Below, one piece after another: positions 38,793 through 49,108 of a stretch of DNA of 64,000 nucleotides (its first letter is position 1; each line of letters begins with the position of its first letter). The notes under the pieces are model-generated. The model ran no database searches and was not told the origin of the DNA. It worked only from the letters and a program-made list of their open reading frames with translations. Made by a program: the position numbers and the translations under genes. This DNA comes from an uncultured Flavobacterium sp. Lineage in GTDB: Bacteria > Bacteroidota > Bacteroidia > Flavobacteriales > Flavobacteriaceae. The stretch lies in assembly GCF_946478785.1 (NCBI RefSeq), contig NZ_CAMLDD010000004.1, positions 275,268-339,267 of the forward strand, given 5' to 3'.

Positions 38793-40796
38793 ATGATGCA
38801 AAAAAAAATAATTACACTTTTACTTTTAGCTGCAATCTCAGGGTTTAGCCAAAGCAAAAAGAACACTTACGAAGTAGTTTCACCAGATGGTAAAAACAAA
38901 GTGATATTTGAGATGCAAAAAAATGCTCCAAAGTATTCTGTCTCTCATGGAAAAACCGAAGTGATTACACCATCTGATATGGGGTTTTTATTAAGGGGAA
39001 ATGAAAATTTAAGTACAGATTTCGAAATTAAAAGTGTAAAAAATACTTCTTTCGATGAAACATGGCAACAGGTTTGGGGAGAAAAGAAGAACATTCGAAA
39101 TAACTACAATCAATTATCGGTTCAATTACAGCAAAAGGGTAAAAACAAACGTAAACTGGAGATTCAGTTTCGTGCTTTTGATGACGGGGTTGCTTTTAGA
39201 TATGTATATCCAAAACAAAATGTAAAAGACAGTATTTTCATTATGGATGAAAAAACAACTTTTAACCTGAAAGAAGATGGGAAAGCCTGGTGGATTCCTG
39301 CGTACAGGGAAAATCGTGATGAATACCTTTTTAAGGATTCACCCGTAAGCAGTTTAGATACTGTTTTAACACCACTGACAATTGAAAGCAAAAGCGGATT
39401 GGTTATCAGTTTTCATGAAGCAAATCTGGTAGATTTTGCAAGTATAAATTTAATCAAATCCAAAGGCACCCAACTTAAGGCTGATTTGGTGCCATGGGCT
39501 GACGGTGTTAAAGTTCGTGTAAAAGAAACTTTTACATCATCATGGAGAACAATCCAAATTGGAGAAAAACCGGGAGATTTAATTACTTCTTATTTGATTT
39601 TAAATCTAAACGATCCGAATAAATTAGCGAATACAAGTTATGTGAAACCCTATAAATATTTCGGAATCTGGTGGGGAATGCACATTGGAAAATATTCATT
39701 TTGGGAAAGCGATATTCAGGGAGCAACAACCAAACGTGCCAAAGAATATATGGATTTTACTGCCAAAGAAGGTTTTCATCATTTATTGATTGAGGGGTGG
39801 AACAAAGGCTGGACACCACAATGGTATGAAAACCACATGCACATGTTTAGCTTTACAAAAAATGCTGACAATTTTGACTTAGCAGAAGTAGTAGCATACG
39901 GAAAGGAAAAGGATGTAGCTCTTATTGGATATCATGAAACGGGTTCAAACCTGATTAATTACTTAAAAGAAGTTGATGAAGGTTTTGCATTATATAAAAA
40001 ACTAGGTATGCATTCCGTTAAAATTGGACACGTAGGTTCTAAATTAAACATGAAGGAATGGCATTTTGGACAATATGGAGTCAATTATTTCAGATATATT
40101 TTAGAGAAAGCAGCTCAATATGATTTGGCAGTTTTGTATCACGAGTCCATTAAAGATACTGGAGAACGTCGTACATTCCCTAATATGCTTTCAAGAGAAG
40201 CAGCAAGAGGGCAGGAATACAATGCATGGAGTGAAGGAAATCCGCCAAATCACTTAACGATTATCCCGTTTACAAGATTACTTTCCGGACCAATGGACTT
40301 TACACCCGGGATTTTTGATGTTGAAGTTAAACAAGGTCATGCAGGGAAAAGAGTACACGGGACAGCAGCACAACAATTAGCATTGTATGTTACAATTTAT
40401 GCTCCAATCCAGATGATGGCCGATCTTCCTGAAAATTACGAAGGAAAACCAGCATTACAATTCTTAAAAGATGTTCCAACAGATTGGGAAGATACAAAAA
40501 TATTAGAAGGAAAAATTGGAGAATACATCACCACAGCACGTAAAGACAGAAACAGTGCCGATTGGTATTTAGGAACAATAACAAACGAAAAGGCAAGAGA
40601 TCTAAATGTTTCATTATCTTTTTTAGATCCAAATGTAACTTACGAAGCTCAAATTTATGCTGATGCCCCAGGAACAGATGAAACTCATAATCCTGCTGAA
40701 ATTGCAATTTCCAAGATGACTGTTAAAGCTTCAGATTCATTAAAATTACATTTGGGAGGCGCTGGAGGAACAGCAATTAGATTCAAAAAACTATAA
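38793..40796 (+). CDS. GH97 alpha-glycosidase, inverting (SusB-like) type
   Basis: A 667-residue exported enzyme (signal 1-19, GFSQ). GH97 order is intact: N-terminal beta-sandwich (VVSPDGKNKVIFE), TIM barrel from about 285 (PYKYFGIWWGMHIGK) and C-terminal sheet. Residues matching SusB catalysis and calcium binding are present: Glu382 (YHETG), Glu451 (LYHESIKDTG), Glu469 and Glu475 (SREAARGQEY). Having Glu at the two base positions points to the inverting alpha-glucosidase group rather than retaining alpha-galactosidases; the mapping is from memory of the family. It precedes a GH43 gene and the hybrid regulator of PUL2, so it may remove alpha-linked decorations from the imported glycan. Confidence 0.9.
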   Translation: MMQKKIITLLLLAAISGFSQSKKNTYEVVSPDGKNKVIFEMQKNAPKYSVSHGKTEVITPSDMGFLLRGNENLSTDFEIKSVKNTSFDETWQQVWGEKKNIRNNYNQLSVQLQQKGKNKRKLEIQFRAFDDGVAFRYVYPKQNVKDSIFIMDEKTTFNLKEDGKAWWIPAYRENRDEYLFKDSPVSSLDTVLTPLTIESKSGLVISFHEANLVDFASINLIKSKGTQLKADLVPWADGVKVRVKETFTSSWRTIQIGEKPGDLITSYLILNLNDPNKLANTSYVKPYKYFGIWWGMHIGKYSFWESDIQGATTKRAKEYMDFTAKEGFHHLLIEGWNKGWTPQWYENHMHMFSFTKNADNFDLAEVVAYGKEKDVALIGYHETGSNLINYLKEVDEGFALYKKLGMHSVKIGHVGSKLNMKEWHFGQYGVNYFRYILEKAAQYDLAVLYHESIKDTGERRTFPNMLSREAARGQEYNAWSEGNPPNHLTIIPFTRLLSGPMDFTPGIFDVEVKQGHAGKRVHGTAAQQLALYVTIYAPIQMMADLPENYEGKPALQFLKDVPTDWEDTKILEGKIGEYITTARKDRNSADWYLGTITNEKARDLNVSLSFLDPNVTYEAQIYADAPGTDETHNPAEIAISKMTVKASDSLKLHLGGAGGTAIRFKKL

Positions 40797-41082
40797 ATGA
40801 ACCACAATAACAAATATTATCACTTTTGATGTAGGATTTGTAAAAGTTTAGAAATTGAGGATCTAAAGTTCAGGGCTACAATACTTTGGAGTCCCTAACA
40901 AGATAGCTTCAATAGTTTCTGACGGAATGGTGCAGTATGCAATAGAATATCTAGTTTGAGCTGGGATGATGATGATACTGAAATCAATCTTTAAAGAAAA
41001 TTTCCCAACATTTCCATTCCGAACTGATAATTAGAAGTAGAAAGACTTAATGTTATTAAATAGCAACCAGTAAAAATTCAAT

Positions 41083-42582
41083 ATGAGAAAGTTCATTTTA
41101 TTGTTTATACTTTTAATGTCGTTTGTCAGCAATGCACAGCAACAAAAAGATCAAAACAACCAGTCTTACCGTAATCCAATATTTGCTGGAGATTATCCAG
41201 ACCCTTCGATAATCAGAGATGGAGAGAATTATTATATTGTACATTCGTCATTCAATTATTATCCTGGATTGTTGATTTGGACTTCTAAAGATTTAATTAA
41301 CTGGAAACCCGTAACGCATGCGCTAAAAAAAAGTGTAGGATCAGTATGGGCCCCTGATTTAGTTAAGTACAATAACAAATTTTATATCTATTTTCCAGCA
41401 AATGAAACTAATTATGTTGTTTGGGCTGATACTATAAACGGGCCTTGGAGTGATCCTGTAGATTTAAAAATTGGCAATATAGATCCGGGACATTTTGTTG
41501 ATGAAATGGGCAACCGATTCCTTTATTTTAGCAACGGAGGTTATGTACCATTGTCCAAAGATGGCTTATCTGCTACTGGTGAAATAAAACATAGCTATGA
41601 TGGTTGGAAAATTCCGGCAGAATGGTCAATCGAATGTTTTTGCATGGAAGGGCCAAAAGTTTTTAAACATAAAGATTACTATTATCTTACTGTTGCGGAA
41701 GGAGGAACAGCTGGACCCGCGACAAGCCACATGGTAATATCTGCGCGTTCAAAATCTCCTTTTGGACCTTGGGAAAACTCACCTAATAATCCTATCATCA
41801 GAACTAATGACAGTTCAGAAAAATGGTGGTCTAAAGGGCATGCATCAATCATTGACGATGCAAAAGGAAATTGGTGGATGGTTTTTCACGGATATGAAAA
41901 TGGTAATTATAACATGGGAAGACAGACACTTTTACAGCCCGTAGAATGGACAAATGATGGTTGGTTTAGAATGAAACAAAAGAGTAAGACTGAAGATTTG
42001 ATACAAAAACCAGCTGGGCAATTTGTAAAAAGTAATTTCACTCTTTCAGATGCATTTACAGCAATGGAACTGCAGCCTCAATGGCAGTTTTATGATCAAT
42101 ATGATGAAAGTAGGATTCAATTTTCTAAAAACGGAATAAAAATTAAAGGCAAGGGAAACAATATTGGCGAAAGTTCACCATTATTGTGTACACCATCTGA
42201 TCATTCCTACACTGCTGAAGTCGAAGTAGAAATGGAAGGCAATGCGTCAGCGGGGCTTACTTTGTTTTATGACAATAAAATTTATACTGGTATTGCTGCT
42301 GATAAGGAAAATATTTCAGCTATACTCAGAGCTTGGCAGTTTCCGACTCAAAAAGGAATAAATAAAAATCATTTGTTTCTGCGTTTAGAAAAGAAAGAGC
42401 AAGTCGTTAATATGTTTTACAGTATTAATGGAAAAGATTGGCTGAAAATTGAAAATTCAGCTGAAGTTTCATCATTCAATCATAATGTATTAAGTGGTTT
42501 TATGAGTCTTCGATTAGGTCTTTCTGCTGTTGGGGAAGGTAGTGTTGTTTTTAGAAACTTTACTTACAGACCAATCAATTAA
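41083..42582 (+). CDS. GH43 arabinofuranosidase/xylosidase with C-terminal beta-sandwich
   Basis: A 499-residue exported enzyme (signal 1-18, SNAQ). The five-bladed propeller begins RNPIFAGDYPDPSIIRDG, with catalytic base Asp40; acid Glu189 lies in CFCMEGPKVF; the pKa-tuning Asp is probably Asp130 in NIDPGHF. The C-terminal 180 residues (LQPQWQFYDQYDESRI onwards) form the concanavalin-like beta-xylosidase C-terminal domain. Expected to remove arabinose or xylose units from hemicellulose side chains or ends; the exact sugar cannot be read from sequence. It lies 286 bases after GH97, with a possible gene fragment between them. Confidence 0.9.
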   Translation: MRKFILLFILLMSFVSNAQQQKDQNNQSYRNPIFAGDYPDPSIIRDGENYYIVHSSFNYYPGLLIWTSKDLINWKPVTHALKKSVGSVWAPDLVKYNNKFYIYFPANETNYVVWADTINGPWSDPVDLKIGNIDPGHFVDEMGNRFLYFSNGGYVPLSKDGLSATGEIKHSYDGWKIPAEWSIECFCMEGPKVFKHKDYYYLTVAEGGTAGPATSHMVISARSKSPFGPWENSPNNPIIRTNDSSEKWWSKGHASIIDDAKGNWWMVFHGYENGNYNMGRQTLLQPVEWTNDGWFRMKQKSKTEDLIQKPAGQFVKSNFTLSDAFTAMELQPQWQFYDQYDESRIQFSKNGIKIKGKGNNIGESSPLLCTPSDHSYTAEVEVEMEGNASAGLTLFYDNKIYTGIAADKENISAILRAWQFPTQKGINKNHLFLRLEKKEQVVNMFYSINGKDWLKIENSAEVSSFNHNVLSGFMSLRLGLSAVGEGSVVFRNFTYRPIN

Positions 42583-42948
42583 TAGTAAGTAATTGCTTTA
42601 AAAATTAGATCTTTACAAGCATATGATTAATGACACAAAAGGAATTAATTATTTGATTACCGATTAATAGGTTAAAAACATTTGCTATATTTGAATACTA
42701 GCGGTAATCAAAAGAGATGCAGATGAAAAGTAAACCCAGAGTGTCTTTTTTGATTAATAACTATTGCAATTTTATAATTGCATCCTATTTTATGTTGTTA
42801 TTTAATAATAAAGGAGAATACAGAAACTTCCAGAGAACTAAAAAATCAGGAAATACTATTCATTAGAGTTTTAGAAAAAAAATCTTTTAAATAATACAAA
42901 TACTAATATATTCCTGCCTCTCTATTTTAATTACTATGACTATTTAGT
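42583..42948. other. Upstream region of the PUL2 regulator (366 bp)
   Basis: Holds the -7 element and inverted repeat at 42652-42712. A 49-codon plus frame (42717-42866, MQMKSKPRVSFLINN) opens right after it; it has a weakly hydrophobic middle and could be a leader peptide, but there is no strong evidence that it is translated. Confidence 0.4.
42652..42712 (+). promoter_or_regulatory. Promoter of the PUL2 regulator bracketed by an 11-bp inverted repeat
   Basis: TTTGATTACCG (42652-42662) and CGGTAATCAAA (42702-42712) are perfect inverted copies 39 bases apart. Between them TATATTTG (42686-42693) matches the -7 consensus TAnnTTTG exactly. The arrangement suits binding of a dimeric regulator on both sides of the promoter, for example autoregulation. 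The implied leader is about 250 bases. Confidence 0.55.
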
Positions 42949-45900
42949 ATGAAAATAAATATACGACAACTCCGCATACATATACTGCTAATATTTTGGA
43001 TTGTTTCTTTTCAGAATATTAAAGGGCAGCAGTCCTATGTTTTTCATCATTTAGAAACTACTGAGGGGCTTTCCAATAACAATGTGAAATCATTTCTAAG
43101 AGATAGTTATGGATTTCTGTGGATAGGTACAGAATCTGGACTAAACAGATATGATGGATACGGGTTTAAAACTTATACAAAGCATTTCGGTGTATCTAAT
43201 GCCCTGTTTTCAAATAATATTGTTGAATTGCAGGAAGATGGCATGGGTAATATCTGGATAGATTTTGGATATACTTATATGATATATAAAAGAGATAAAG
43301 ATTCCTTTTCAGATCCAAAACTGTTGTTGCTTAATCTGGGGATAGAATCGGAGTTTAATCCTAAAGTTTTTGTTGATAAGAATCGTAATCTTTGGGTGCT
43401 AAACAAAAAGAAGGTGTTCTTTTATAATTTTAAGAAAAAAAAGACTTCTGTATTCCAATTAAAAACTCCTTTAAAAGAAGAAATTTCTATTGCTGATAAT
43501 GGTGAATTTCTGTACGCAATTCAATATAATTCAGGTGTTTTCTGGAAACTGAATAAAAAATCCGGGGTTTTAACCTTAATTGAAATACCAGATGTTATAA
43601 AGCAGAATGCTATTAATGCCAGTAACATAATTTATATAGATAGTAATGATGGGCTGTGGATTTGTTCAGATAAAAGTGAACAGGTTTTTTATAAAAAGAA
43701 TTCAATTGAAGAGTGGAAAAGATTACAATTGCCTTCAAAATTAAAAACCGAAGCCAATCATATAACAAGTATTATCGAAAATCAGCCGGGACAAATCTGG
43801 ATAGGAACAGACCACAAAGGATTGTTTATCTATGACAAAGGAAAAGATGTGTTTAAAAATATAGCATCTGACCCATGGATTGAGACAGGTCCATCATCGA
43901 ACAGTGTGAAGTGTCTGTACAAAGACAACAATGAGACTGTCTGGATTGGATACAATAAAAAAGGCCTTTCGTTTTATCATGAAAGTTTCCGTAATTTCAT
44001 CAATTTCCGGCATACTGAATGTTCTGATATCATGGCTATAATGGAAGACCATAAGGGAAATATTTGGTTGGGAACTGATGGGAATGGATTATATATAAAA
44101 GATAAAAACTCAGAGGCTATCAGGAAACTCCCAATTCCAAACATTGCGATAATATCTATAATGGAAGACAGAAAGAATCGTATTTGGATTGGAACCTATC
44201 AAAAAGGACTTTTTTGTTATGAAAATGGTAAGATGATTCATTATACTACAAAGAACAGTAAACTGACCAGTAATAGTATTTGGAATTTAAAGGAAGATAG
44301 GTATGGGAATCTATGGATAGGATCATTAGGTGGGAAAATTCAGATATTACAATCTGACTCGGATAATTTTAATGATGTGATTGCCCCATTTGATGATGCT
44401 GTTTATGCGTTGGATATGTTTTATGATGGTGGTGATAAAATGTATATTGGTACTGTATTTGGTCTTTTGGAAATCGATATTACGAATTACAAAAAAACTT
44501 TATATCTGGGCAATAAGAAAGGAAATCAAACTTTCCCGCAAGGTCTGATTTCAAATGTCTATAAAGATAAACGTGGTATTCTTTGGTTAGGTGGTAATGA
44601 AGGACTGATCATCTGGAATCAAAAAAAGGATACACTTTATTATTTTGATAATGAAAATGGATTATGCGATAATTCAATTAAAGGTATAACAGAAGATAAT
44701 CTCAATAATATTTGGGTAACAACAAGTAATGGGCTTTCGATACTGACGGTAAGATCGGCATCAAATGGAGATTTTGCTTTTTCAAGTAAAAATTACTCTG
44801 TTAAGGATGGTCTCATGAATAATTATTTTAATGATCGCGCAGTCTGCAAATTACAAAACAGTGATATTCTGCTAGGTAATGTGGAAGGATATACTATTTT
44901 GAATCCGAATAAAATGTCTGAAAAAGACCAATCTACACCAAAAGTTATATTTACTGAATTGACAGTGGGCAATAATATCATTAAGGTAGACTCCTATTAT
45001 GATGGACGCAAGCTGCTCGACCATCCTATGCAATTAACTTCCGAGTTAAATTTCCGGCATGATGATAAACTTATTTCTTTACAGTTTACGACAGGAAATT
45101 TATTGAATGCTGATAAAGTAAAATATATGTATCAAATTGAAGGCTTTGATACGCAATGGACACCTACTCAAAAAAATAAAATAGTAATATCTTCACTTCC
45201 AACAGGTAATTACAGACTTTTAATAAAAGCACGTAATGCTGATGGTGTTTGGAATAATGTCCCTACAGAATTATTTATAAATGTAATGCCCCCTTTCTAT
45301 TTTTCAATTTGGGCTTTTATCATATATGCAATATTAATTATTAGTGCGCTGACATTTTTTATTCGCAGAACTAAAGAAAAACATGTTATAAAACTGGAAC
45401 AGCAGCGTCTACAAATGGATCACGAGAAAGAAATACATATCAATGAGATAAAATTAAGGTTTTTTACCAATATTAGCCATGATTTACGTACACCACTTAC
45501 GCTTATTATTACCCCTTTACAGATTTTATTGAAAGATGCAGCAAACGAAAACATGCGAAAAAAGTTGAGTGTTATGTATAAAAATGCACAACAGCTAATG
45601 GCATTAATAAACTCTTTGCTGGATTTCCATAAACTGGATGTGGGTGTAGAAAGGCTGAATTTAAAATCCGGTGATTTTGTTAGTTTTGTTAATGAAATTT
45701 ATACTTCATTTTGTGTATATGCAGAAGAACGTAATATTAATTTATTGTTGCTAACTGATATAGAAAGTTTGACAATGTCATTTGATCGTGATAAAGTTCA
45801 AAAGATACTTACAAACATACTTTCAAATGCATTCAAATACACTTTAGATGGCGGTACTATTCGTATCCATATAAAACATACAAATGATACTGTTTCTGTC

Positions 45901-46968
45901 AGTGTTTCTGACACAGGATCTGGTATTAGCAATAAAGAAAAAGAATATATTTTTGAACGGTTTTATCAAGCTCAACAAGAACAGGAAAAAACCGGTTCAG
46001 GTATAGGATTACATATTGTACATGAGTATGTCAGTCTTCATGGAGGAACAATAAATGTTATAGATAATGTACCGCATGGAAGTATTTTTACTTTTCATAT
46101 TCCAATCAAAATGGCTGATTTAGATGTTGTAGAAGAATATTCAACAGAAAATTTTTCAAAAGAATTTGCTAATGAAGAAGAGGAAGTAATAAAGAGTATT
46201 ACAAATAAAAAAATATTATTATTTGTAGATGACAACAATGATTTTTGTGAATTTATTAAAGATAACCTTGAGGATGAATACTATGTAATAACTGCCAATA
46301 ATGGAGAACAGGCTCTGCAATTGCTGAATAAATTTAATGTAACTATTATCGTAAGTGATGTGATGATGCCTGTTATGAACGGAATAGAACTTTGCAAACA
46401 AATAAAAACTAATATTTATTGGTCACATATTCCGGTTATTTTATTGACGGCACGTACTGCTGAAGAACATGTAATGGAAGGTTTGGAACTAGGTGCTGAT
46501 GATTATATTACTAAACCTTTTAATTTTATTTTGCTAAAGTTACGTATTCAAAAAATTGTAGAATGGACAGAGAAAAGCCATCTCTCATTTAGCCAAAAAA
46601 TAGAGGTTTCTCCTGCAGAAATCACCATTACCACCCTGGATGAAGTCCTGATAGCAAAAGCTATTAAAATTGTAGAAGAAAACATGAGTGATATGGAGTT
46701 TTCTGTTGAAGCCCTTAGCATAGCTTTGGGGTTAAGCAGAGGCCATTTATACAAAAAGTTAGTTGCCATTACCGGTAAAGGCCCTATAGAATTTATTCGA
46801 ACAATACGATTAAAACGCGCACGTCAGCTTCTTGAAAAAAGTCAAATGCAAATTGCCGAAATAGCATATGAAGTAGGGTTTAATTCCCCAAAAAGATTTG
46901 CCAGACACTTTAAAGAAGAATTTGGATCCTTACCTTCTGAATATCTGCGCGCATACAAACAGCAATAA
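42949..46968 (+). CDS. Hybrid two-component system regulator of PUL2
   Basis: A 1339-residue one-protein sensor-regulator. Signal 1-26; Reg_prop propeller sensor (ETTEGLSNNNVKSFLRDSYG; repeated W-I-G blades; about 30-700); Y_Y_Y domain (about 710-780); membrane helix (about 785-806); HisKA with His844 (SHDLRTP); ATPase (NILSNAFKYT, DTGSGIS, GSGIGLHIV; about 950-1050); receiver with Asp1137 (VSDVMMPVMNG); AraC-type DNA-binding domain at the end (AQLLEKSQMQIAEIAYEVGFNSP-like block, about 1235-1335). All key residues are intact. It lies in the middle of the enzyme genes and should control them and the susC operon, sensing an imported oligosaccharide. Confidence 0.93.
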   Translation: MKINIRQLRIHILLIFWIVSFQNIKGQQSYVFHHLETTEGLSNNNVKSFLRDSYGFLWIGTESGLNRYDGYGFKTYTKHFGVSNALFSNNIVELQEDGMGNIWIDFGYTYMIYKRDKDSFSDPKLLLLNLGIESEFNPKVFVDKNRNLWVLNKKKVFFYNFKKKKTSVFQLKTPLKEEISIADNGEFLYAIQYNSGVFWKLNKKSGVLTLIEIPDVIKQNAINASNIIYIDSNDGLWICSDKSEQVFYKKNSIEEWKRLQLPSKLKTEANHITSIIENQPGQIWIGTDHKGLFIYDKGKDVFKNIASDPWIETGPSSNSVKCLYKDNNETVWIGYNKKGLSFYHESFRNFINFRHTECSDIMAIMEDHKGNIWLGTDGNGLYIKDKNSEAIRKLPIPNIAIISIMEDRKNRIWIGTYQKGLFCYENGKMIHYTTKNSKLTSNSIWNLKEDRYGNLWIGSLGGKIQILQSDSDNFNDVIAPFDDAVYALDMFYDGGDKMYIGTVFGLLEIDITNYKKTLYLGNKKGNQTFPQGLISNVYKDKRGILWLGGNEGLIIWNQKKDTLYYFDNENGLCDNSIKGITEDNLNNIWVTTSNGLSILTVRSASNGDFAFSSKNYSVKDGLMNNYFNDRAVCKLQNSDILLGNVEGYTILNPNKMSEKDQSTPKVIFTELTVGNNIIKVDSYYDGRKLLDHPMQLTSELNFRHDDKLISLQFTTGNLLNADKVKYMYQIEGFDTQWTPTQKNKIVISSLPTGNYRLLIKARNADGVWNNVPTELFINVMPPFYFSIWAFIIYAILIISALTFFIRRTKEKHVIKLEQQRLQMDHEKEIHINEIKLRFFTNISHDLRTPLTLIITPLQILLKDAANENMRKKLSVMYKNAQQLMALINSLLDFHKLDVGVERLNLKSGDFVSFVNEIYTSFCVYAEERNINLLLLTDIESLTMSFDRDKVQKILTNILSNAFKYTLDGGTIRIHIKHTNDTVSVSVSDTGSGISNKEKEYIFERFYQAQQEQEKTGSGIGLHIVHEYVSLHGGTINVIDNVPHGSIFTFHIPIKMADLDVVEEYSTENFSKEFANEEEEVIKSITNKKILLFVDDNNDFCEFIKDNLEDEYYVITANNGEQALQLLNKFNVTIIVSDVMMPVMNGIELCKQIKTNIYWSHIPVILLTARTAEEHVMEGLELGADDYITKPFNFILLKLRIQKIVEWTEKSHLSFSQKIEVSPAEITITTLDEVLIAKAIKIVEENMSDMEFSVEALSIALGLSRGHLYKKLVAITGKGPIEFIRTIRLKRARQLLEKSQMQIAEIAYEVGFNSPKRFARHFKEEFGSLPSEYLRAYKQQ

Positions 46969-47393
46969 TATCTGTGGGGTGAAAATTATTCCTAATCCTA
47001 AAAAGTCATACAGGATTAAATGACAAATACAAGACAATTTTAAAAAGTAGTAAGCTTAAGTTTACTACTTTTTTTACTAATTATTTTTTATACCATTTAT
47101 AAATATAAAAATAATACTATTTTTTTTAACTCTCTCTCCTTTCCTTCGCCAGTTCTCTTTCGCTCGTGTGGAGAGGATTGGGATGATGTAAAAACAAAAA
47201 AACTGTTTTATATTTTCTAAATAGCATAATTTCATGGATTTCAGACTGATCTATAATGTATTTGGTATTATAGATTTTCATTTAATACAATTGGTGCACC
47301 TTTTCGATACAAAACGAAACGTTCTATGGTCTTGTTTTCTTGTTATTTTGTTTGCTAAGTAATTATTTATAACTATCGACCAATTTTTAAATT
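46969..47393. other. Intergenic region between the regulator and GH43 (425 bp)
   Basis: Contains the terminator at 47042-47073, a CTCTCTCC.../GGAGAGGATTGGGATGA element near 47130-47185 of the kind scattered between genes in Bacteroidota, and a partial match to the PUL2 element at 47301-47315 (TTTTCGATACAAAAC). No gene. Confidence 0.45.
47042..47073 (+). terminator. Intrinsic terminator after the PUL2 regulator
   Basis: AAAAAGTAGTAA and TTACTACTTTTT form a perfect 12-bp stem with loop GCTTAAGT, 73 bases after the stop. Confidence 0.8.
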
Positions 47394-48980
47394 ATGAGAA
47401 AAAAAAATAGGCTTATTTTGGCCGCCCTTGTTTTATTTGTTCAGGCCGTCGCTTTTGCGCAAGCCACTAATCCTATTATTTTTGCTGATGTGCCTGATAT
47501 ATCGATAATCAGGGTTGGTAAAAATTATTATATGTCTAGTACGACAATGCACATGACTCCGGGTGTTCCAATTATGAAATCGACTGATCTTGTCAATTGG
47601 AAAATCATCAACTACGCCTATGATACTTTGGCAGACTTGCCGGCGCTAAATCTGACAGAAGGAAAAAATATTTATAGCAGAGGCTCATGGGCAAGCAGTC
47701 TGCGCTACCACAACGGGATGTATTATTTAAGCACTTTTGCACATGACATACCAGGTGAAACCTATATTTTCAAAACAAAAGATATAGAAAAAGGAAATTG
47801 GCAAAGGGTTTCTTTTAAACCATCGTATCATGACAGTACTTTGTTTTTTGATGATGATGGCAAGGTATATATGATTTATGGCGGGGATCTATTAAAAATT
47901 GTTGAATTAAATGACGATCTAACAGGAGTTAAACAAGATGTTCCGGAGAGAGTTCTCATCGAAAACGCCAGCGCACCAACTGGAAAAGAAGTAGGCCTTG
48001 CGGCTGAAGGATCTCAATTATTTAAAGTAAATGGGAAATACTATTTATTTAATATTTGTGCGCCACGCGGTGAAATGCGAACTGTGATTATACATAGGGC
48101 AGATAATATCAACGGTCCCTGGGAAGGAAGAGTTGGCTTTCAGGATAGAGGAATTGCTCAGGGAGGATTGATAGATACTCCCGATGGACGTTGGTTCTCT
48201 TATCTTTTCCGGGATTATGCTGCTGTTGGCCGCGTTCCTTATCTCGTTCCTGTCAAGTGGGAAGACGGTTGGCCTGTATTAGGAGAGAATGGCAGAGCGC
48301 CAGAAACATTAGACCTGCCAGCAAGTAAAGGTTTGATTCCGGGTTTGGTTGCTTCTGATGAATTCAATCGAAAAAAAGGACAATCAGCACTTCCTGTAGT
48401 ATGGCAATGGAATCATAATCCGGATAATGCGCTATGGTCTGTAACTGAAAGAAAAGGGTTCCTGCGCCTCAAAACAGGAAGAATCGACACTGATTTTTTT
48501 CAAGCAAGAAACACACTTACACAACGAACTATTGGTCCAACCAGCTCAGCGTCTGTTGCTCTGGATGTTTCCAAAATGAAGGAAGGTGATTTCGCAGGAT
48601 TGTGTGCCTTCCAAAAAAAATACGGACAGGTTGGAGTAAAGGTCGAAAATGGTCAAAAGTCGATAGTAATGATCACTACTGATAATGATAAGCCTGTCGA
48701 AGTAAAGCGGATTCCATTAGATCAAGACCAAATTTACCTCAGAATCGATTGCGATTTTACCGGCATGAACGATGAAGCTAAGAGCCTTTACACTCTTAAT
48801 GGGAAAGATGAAGCTAAATTTTCGTATAGCTTAGATGGAAAAGTATGGAATCCTATTGGAAATATATTAAAAATGAAATATGACATTCCACATTTTATGG
48901 GATATCGTTTTGGATTGTTTAATTATGCAACAAAAGAAACAGGAGGTTATGCTGATTTTGATTGGTTCAGAATTAAATAG
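47394..48980 (+). CDS. GH43 (subfamily 12-like) exo-arabinofuranosidase/xylosidase
   Basis: A 528-residue exported enzyme (signal 1-23, AFAQ). The propeller starts NPIIFADVPDISIIRVG with base Asp35 and STTMHMTPGVPIMKSTDLVNW, a phrase typical of the GH43_12 type; acid Glu205 is in AAEGSQLFKV. The C-terminal 190 residues (SDEFNRKKG...WQWNHNPDNALW) are the beta-xylosidase-type concanavalin domain that shapes the active site. Members remove alpha-arabinofuranose from arabinoxylan, xyloglucan or arabinan. It starts about 107 bases after a partial PUL2 regulatory element. Confidence 0.88.
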   Translation: MRKKNRLILAALVLFVQAVAFAQATNPIIFADVPDISIIRVGKNYYMSSTTMHMTPGVPIMKSTDLVNWKIINYAYDTLADLPALNLTEGKNIYSRGSWASSLRYHNGMYYLSTFAHDIPGETYIFKTKDIEKGNWQRVSFKPSYHDSTLFFDDDGKVYMIYGGDLLKIVELNDDLTGVKQDVPERVLIENASAPTGKEVGLAAEGSQLFKVNGKYYLFNICAPRGEMRTVIIHRADNINGPWEGRVGFQDRGIAQGGLIDTPDGRWFSYLFRDYAAVGRVPYLVPVKWEDGWPVLGENGRAPETLDLPASKGLIPGLVASDEFNRKKGQSALPVVWQWNHNPDNALWSVTERKGFLRLKTGRIDTDFFQARNTLTQRTIGPTSSASVALDVSKMKEGDFAGLCAFQKKYGQVGVKVENGQKSIVMITTDNDKPVEVKRIPLDQDQIYLRIDCDFTGMNDEAKSLYTLNGKDEAKFSYSLDGKVWNPIGNILKMKYDIPHFMGYRFGLFNYATKETGGYADFDWFRIK

Positions 48981-49108
48981 TAAGATAAGCATGATAACAG
49001 ATAAAAATTCACAAATGATTTCCTGATTAAAAAAAAGACTTTAAAAACGTAGAAATATTAATAACTATACTGACCCAAGAAGAATTTATATTAAACTGAA
49101 TAACTAAA

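Noticed and set aside
42717..42866. 49-codon plus frame in the leader of the PUL2 regulator
   Set aside because: Not listed as a gene: no ribosome binding site, family or composition argument; kept only as a possible leader peptide in the region note.
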